DNA of 64,000 nucleotides from Deinococcus hopiensis KR-140. Lineage in GTDB: Bacteria; Deinococcota; Deinococci; Deinococcales; Deinococcaceae. Shown piece after piece: positions 61,281 through 64,000 of this stretch. A model generated the notes under the pieces. The model searched no databases, was not told the DNA's origin, and saw nothing but the letters and a program-made list of their open reading frames with translations. The stretch spans positions 62,001 through 126,000 of the forward strand of contig CALPYF020000004.1 in the NCBI GenBank assembly GCA_943327755.2, in the 5' to 3' direction. The translations under genes were made by a program, and so were the position numbers. Each line of letters opens with the position of its first letter. The first letter of the stretch is position 1.

Positions 61281-61810
61281 GCGAGCTGCTCCTCGACCGT
61301 GACGCGCGGTCCGAACGTCCACGCGATCAGGCGCTCCCACACCAGAGAGACCAGGAACGTCCCCGCGAACACCAGCGGCGTCACCACCGTCAGCATCGAG
61401 ACCGTCACGAGCGGTTCACGCAGCCAGTACGTCAGGAACAGGAACACCAGCCACTGCCCCGTCACGCCCAGCAGGACACCCAGCAGCGACTGCAGCAGCC
61501 CGGCATCCGACAGGTACCGCCGCACCCAGACCACCAGCAGTGCTCCGCCCGTCAGACCCGCCGCATGCAGCCCCAGCATCCCGCCGCCCAGCACGTCCTG
61601 CGTGAAGCCCAGCCCGTACGCCGCCAGCAGCGCCGCCACCGGCGACACCCGCGCCGCCAGGCCCACCGCCGTCAGCAGGAACAGATCCGGCGCGGGCACC
61701 CCGGCGCCGTCCGTCAGGCGGGACAGCAGCCCCTGCACGGCCACCAGCAGCAGCAGGTACAGGGCCAGCCGCACCCAGCGGCCCGACGTCCGCCCCGGCG
61801 CGCGCCTCAC
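61277..61810 (-). CDS. mreD: Rod-shape-determining protein MreD
   Basis: This 177-aa membrane protein has five to six helices. PDLFLLTAVGLAARVSPVAALLAAYGLGFTQDVLGGGMLGLHA matches the MreD core. It overlaps its neighbours by 4 bp on both sides, so mreC, mreD and mrdA are tightly coupled. No mreB in the window. Confidence 0.93.
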   Translation of the reverse strand: MRRAPGRTSGRWVRLALYLLLLVAVQGLLSRLTDGAGVPAPDLFLLTAVGLAARVSPVAALLAAYGLGFTQDVLGGGMLGLHAAGLTGGALLVVWVRRYLSDAGLLQSLLGVLLGVTGQWLVFLFLTYWLREPLVTVSMLTVVTPLVFAGTFLVSLVWERLIAWTFGPRVTVEEQLA

Positions 61811-62589
61811 AGGCCCTCCAGGATCGTGACGTCCTCCACGACCCCTGCGTCCACGGCCGGTTTCACGATCACCGTGCGGTGCACGTCATTCGGCCCCATC
61901 GGCAGCACCTCCTCCACGCGTCCCACCGGAATGCCCACCGGAAACACGCCCCCCTGACTGTTCGTGACCAGCACGTCCCCCACCTTGATCGGCACGCCCC
62001 GCGAGAACTCCGCCCGCAGGCGATCCGGCGGCGAGCCGTGCGCCACGCCGCGCCCGCCCCGGCTGCCCTGCAGGGTCACGCCCACCGCACTTTCCGGGTC
62101 GGTCAGGGCCAGCACCGTCGCCTGCCCCGGCGCGACATCCACGACCTGACCCACCAGTCCACCCGGCACCGTGACGGGCATGTGGACCCGCACCCCGTCC
62201 CGCGCGCCCCGGTTGAGTTCCAGTCGCGCCTGGAGCGGACTGGGGTCCACGCCGATCACCTGCGCGATCGCCAGGGCGTTCGGGGCCTGCGTGGTCGTGA
62301 TCACCAGCACCTGTTTCAGGCGGCCCACCTCGCGCGACAGCAGCTCGTTGCGCTGCGTCAGGAGGTCGTTCTCCTTCTGGAGCTGCGTGACCCGCGCCTT
62401 CTGATCCCGGTCCTGCATGAGCGTCACGTACGCGCGGCGCACGTTGTCGGCCGCCGTGACCGACAACCGCGTGACCGGCGCCACGCCCGCGCGCAGCGCC
62501 ACCGGGGCCACCACCTGAAAGCGCGTCAGGACCATGCTGAGCGCCAGCAGACCCGCGAAGACCGCCAGAATCAACCGCCAGCCCTTCAC
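61807..62589 (-). CDS. mreC: Cell-shape protein MreC
   Basis: This 260-aa protein has one N-terminal helix (about 5-25), a coiled coil (about 60-95: ARVTQLQKENDLLTQRNELLSREV) and a periplasmic beta domain with LELNRGARDGVRVHMPV and GLVGQV. GTG 62589 overlaps the maf stop (GTGA). Confidence 0.94.
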   Translation of the reverse strand: MKGWRLILAVFAGLLALSMVLTRFQVVAPVALRAGVAPVTRLSVTAADNVRRAYVTLMQDRDQKARVTQLQKENDLLTQRNELLSREVGRLKQVLVITTTQAPNALAIAQVIGVDPSPLQARLELNRGARDGVRVHMPVTVPGGLVGQVVDVAPGQATVLALTDPESAVGVTLQGSRGGRGVAHGSPPDRLRAEFSRGVPIKVGDVLVTNSQGGVFPVGIPVGRVEEVLPMGPNDVHRTVIVKPAVDAGVVEDVTILEGL

Positions 62590-63203
62590 TCGGCCCCGGC
62601 CCCCAGCGTGCCCCACACGGGCACCCCCGCCCCGCGCAGCAGGCGCGTCACGACACTCAGCGGGAAGCCCACCACGTTCGAGTACTCACCCTCCAGGCGC
62701 TCCACGAGCGCCATGCCCAGCCCCTGGATGCCATACCCGCCCGCCTTGTCCAGCCCCTCGCCGGACGCCGCATAGAACGCGATCTCGTCGGGCAGCAGGG
62801 CGCGGAACGTGACTGCCGTGCGCGCCACCTCCACCACCTCCGACCCGCCCGACAGCACCGCGACGCCCGTATACACCTCGTGCGTGCGGCCCGACAGGCG
62901 GTGCAGGAACACCTCGTTCTCCTGCGCGGACTCCGGCTTCGCGAGCAGGTCTCCGCCCACCGCGACCACGGTATCCGCCGCGATCACCACAGCGCCCTCC
63001 GCTCCGCGCGCCACCGCGCGGCCCTTCAGGAGCGCCAGTTCCGCCGCCAGTCGCGCCGGGTCCACCTCGCGGCTGTCCTCCGGCTCGCCACTGACCTGCA
63101 CGGTGAACGGCACGCCCAGCCCGGTCAGCAGTTCCCGCCGACGCGGACTGCCCGACGCGAGCACCACCGGCACGCCCGGCGTGCCAGTTTCAACGGGGGT
63201 CAC
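62586..63203 (-). CDS. maf: Maf-family nucleoside triphosphate pyrophosphatase
   Basis: This 205-aa housecleaning enzyme hydrolyses dTTP/UTP or modified NTPs. LASGSPRRRELL near residue 15, VVIAADTVV with the catalytic Asp, and KAGGYGIQGLG are diagnostic. GTG start directly abuts the deoC stop. Maf often sits beside mre genes. Confidence 0.93.
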   Translation of the reverse strand: MTPVETGTPGVPVVLASGSPRRRELLTGLGVPFTVQVSGEPEDSREVDPARLAAELALLKGRAVARGAEGAVVIAADTVVAVGGDLLAKPESAQENEVFLHRLSGRTHEVYTGVAVLSGGSEVVEVARTAVTFRALLPDEIAFYAASGEGLDKAGGYGIQGLGMALVERLEGEYSNVVGFPLSVVTRLLRGAGVPVWGTLGAGAE

Positions 63204-63881
63204 TCAGTACCCCTCGCCCATCCGCTCGCCCGCCACCAGCGCCACGCCACCCGACGTACCCAGGCGTGTCGCCCCGGCCTCGATCATGGCCCGCGCGTCG
63301 TCCGGCGTGCGCACGCCACCCGCCGCCTTGATCTGCACGCGCTCCTGCGCGCCCAGACCCGCGATCACGTCCGCCATCAGGCGCACGTCCTCCAGCGTCG
63401 CGCCGCCCGTGCCGAAGCCCGTGCTCGTCTTCACGAAGTCCGCCCCGGCCCGCACCGACGCCGCCGTCGCCTCCCGCTTCTGCTCATCCGTCAGGAAGCA
63501 CGTCTCGATGATCACCTTCAACACCGTGTCCGGAATCGCGCGGCGCACCGCGCGCACGTCCGCCTCCACCGCGTCCCAGTCGTTCGCCAGCGCCGCGCCG
63601 ATGTGAATCACCATGTCCACCTCGTCCGCACCGGCCTCCACACTCAGGCGGGCCTCCACGGCCTTCTGCTCGGCGCTCACCGCTCCCAGCGGGAATCCAC
63701 ACACGGTCGCCACCTTCACGTCCGACCCCGCCAGTTCTGCCTTCGCCAGCGGAATGAACACCGGGTTGAGGCACACGGCGAAGAACGAGTTGTCACGCGC
63801 CTCGGCGCACAGTTTCACGATGTCCGCGCGGGTGGCGGTGGGCTTCAGGAGGGTATGGTCGATGAACGAGGACAGCTTCAC
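63204..63881 (-). CDS. deoC: Deoxyribose-phosphate aldolase
   Basis: This 225-aa class I aldolase splits deoxyribose-5-P in nucleoside salvage. IDHTLLKP at the N-terminus, VCGFPLG, the Schiff-base Lys in DFVKTSTGFG (about residue 150) and IKAAGGVRT are all present. TATTCT (63889-63894, minus) lies 7 bases before GTG 63881 (leaderless). First gene of the shape operon. Confidence 0.95.
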   Translation of the reverse strand: MKLSSFIDHTLLKPTATRADIVKLCAEARDNSFFAVCLNPVFIPLAKAELAGSDVKVATVCGFPLGAVSAEQKAVEARLSVEAGADEVDMVIHIGAALANDWDAVEADVRAVRRAIPDTVLKVIIETCFLTDEQKREATAASVRAGADFVKTSTGFGTGGATLEDVRLMADVIAGLGAQERVQIKAAGGVRTPDDARAMIEAGATRLGTSGGVALVAGERMGEGY

Positions 63882-64000
63882 GCCCCCCAGAATACCCCCC
63901 CCAGCCTAAGAAAGATTGAGCAGAAAGGAGGAGAGGAAACAGGCAGGAGGCGGTCCTGCTCAGCGGTCATTCCCGCAGAGTGACGGGGCTGTACCGGGGC

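Noticed and set aside
63882..64000. Gene or promoter at the right edge
   Set aside because: Beyond the deoC -10 box nothing is supported; no ORF with start signals.

Overview
The window is high-GC, gene-dense DNA from a Deinococcus-type chromosome. The evidence is the combination of an eukaryote/Thermus-like IleRS, BshC for bacillithiol, MsrPQ, an HspR-like MerR regulator, a Rho with a GTG start, and above all the promoter style. At gene after gene a TAnnnT -10 box lies 6-8 bases before the start codon, so the mRNA has no leader. That style is established for Deinococcus, and I used it to choose many starts. No rRNA, tRNA, phage, IS element or CRISPR array was seen.

Layout. 1-7 kb: 5' part of a BMP-family nucleoside-binding protein; msrPQ; a GNAT acetyltransferase; a two-permease plus ATPase nucleoside ABC importer that probably works with the BMP protein. 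7-13.3 kb: a PPP-type phosphatase, a tandem-duplicated HspR-like regulator, an M20 peptidase, a PurN-like protein, two DUF402 proteins, a Bcp peroxiredoxin and RpiA. 13.4-18 kb: an ABC-2 exporter (one ATPase, two permeases) and an old-yellow-enzyme NADPH dehydrogenase. 18-22 kb: an apparent exopolysaccharide locus, with GH16-like and GH26-like secreted hydrolases divergent from a membrane GT2 synthase that has a structured 5' leader. 22-31 kb: DegV, an HIBADH-like dehydrogenase, an SDR, a TetR regulator divergent from a 908-residue YhgE/Pip-type membrane protein, and a GMC oxidoreductase. 31-38.8 kb: argJ, membrane proteins, a degenerate AroE-like protein, and a T-box-controlled cupin-ileS unit. 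39-46 kb: rho, an M23 peptidase, a response regulator, pdxST, an MFS exporter and an aldo/keto reductase. 46-55.7 kb: a second response regulator, DinB and MBL proteins, a 600-residue unknown divergent from an NHL-propeller Ser/Thr kinase, a glutaredoxin-like protein and ftsY. 55.8-64 kb: bshC, a Crp/Fnr regulator, a WecG/TagA transferase, and the shape operon deoC-maf-mreC-mreD-mrdA.

The most unusual feature is a recurrent 5' arrangement. A very short ORF, often itself leaderless, ends on or just past the start codon of a regulatory or essential gene. It occurs before the PPP phosphatase (15 aa), the Ser/Thr kinase (16 aa), its divergent 600-aa neighbour (15 aa) and ftsY (13 aa). SD-led versions precede rho (32 aa) and ileS (49 aa), and a leaderless ORF overlaps the start of a response regulator (36 aa). 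This looks like translation-reinitiation control that standard gene callers would miss. A second notable element is the T-box (Ile specifier ATC, near-consensus T-box sequence, own promoter) upstream of a DHCW-type cupin gene and ileS.
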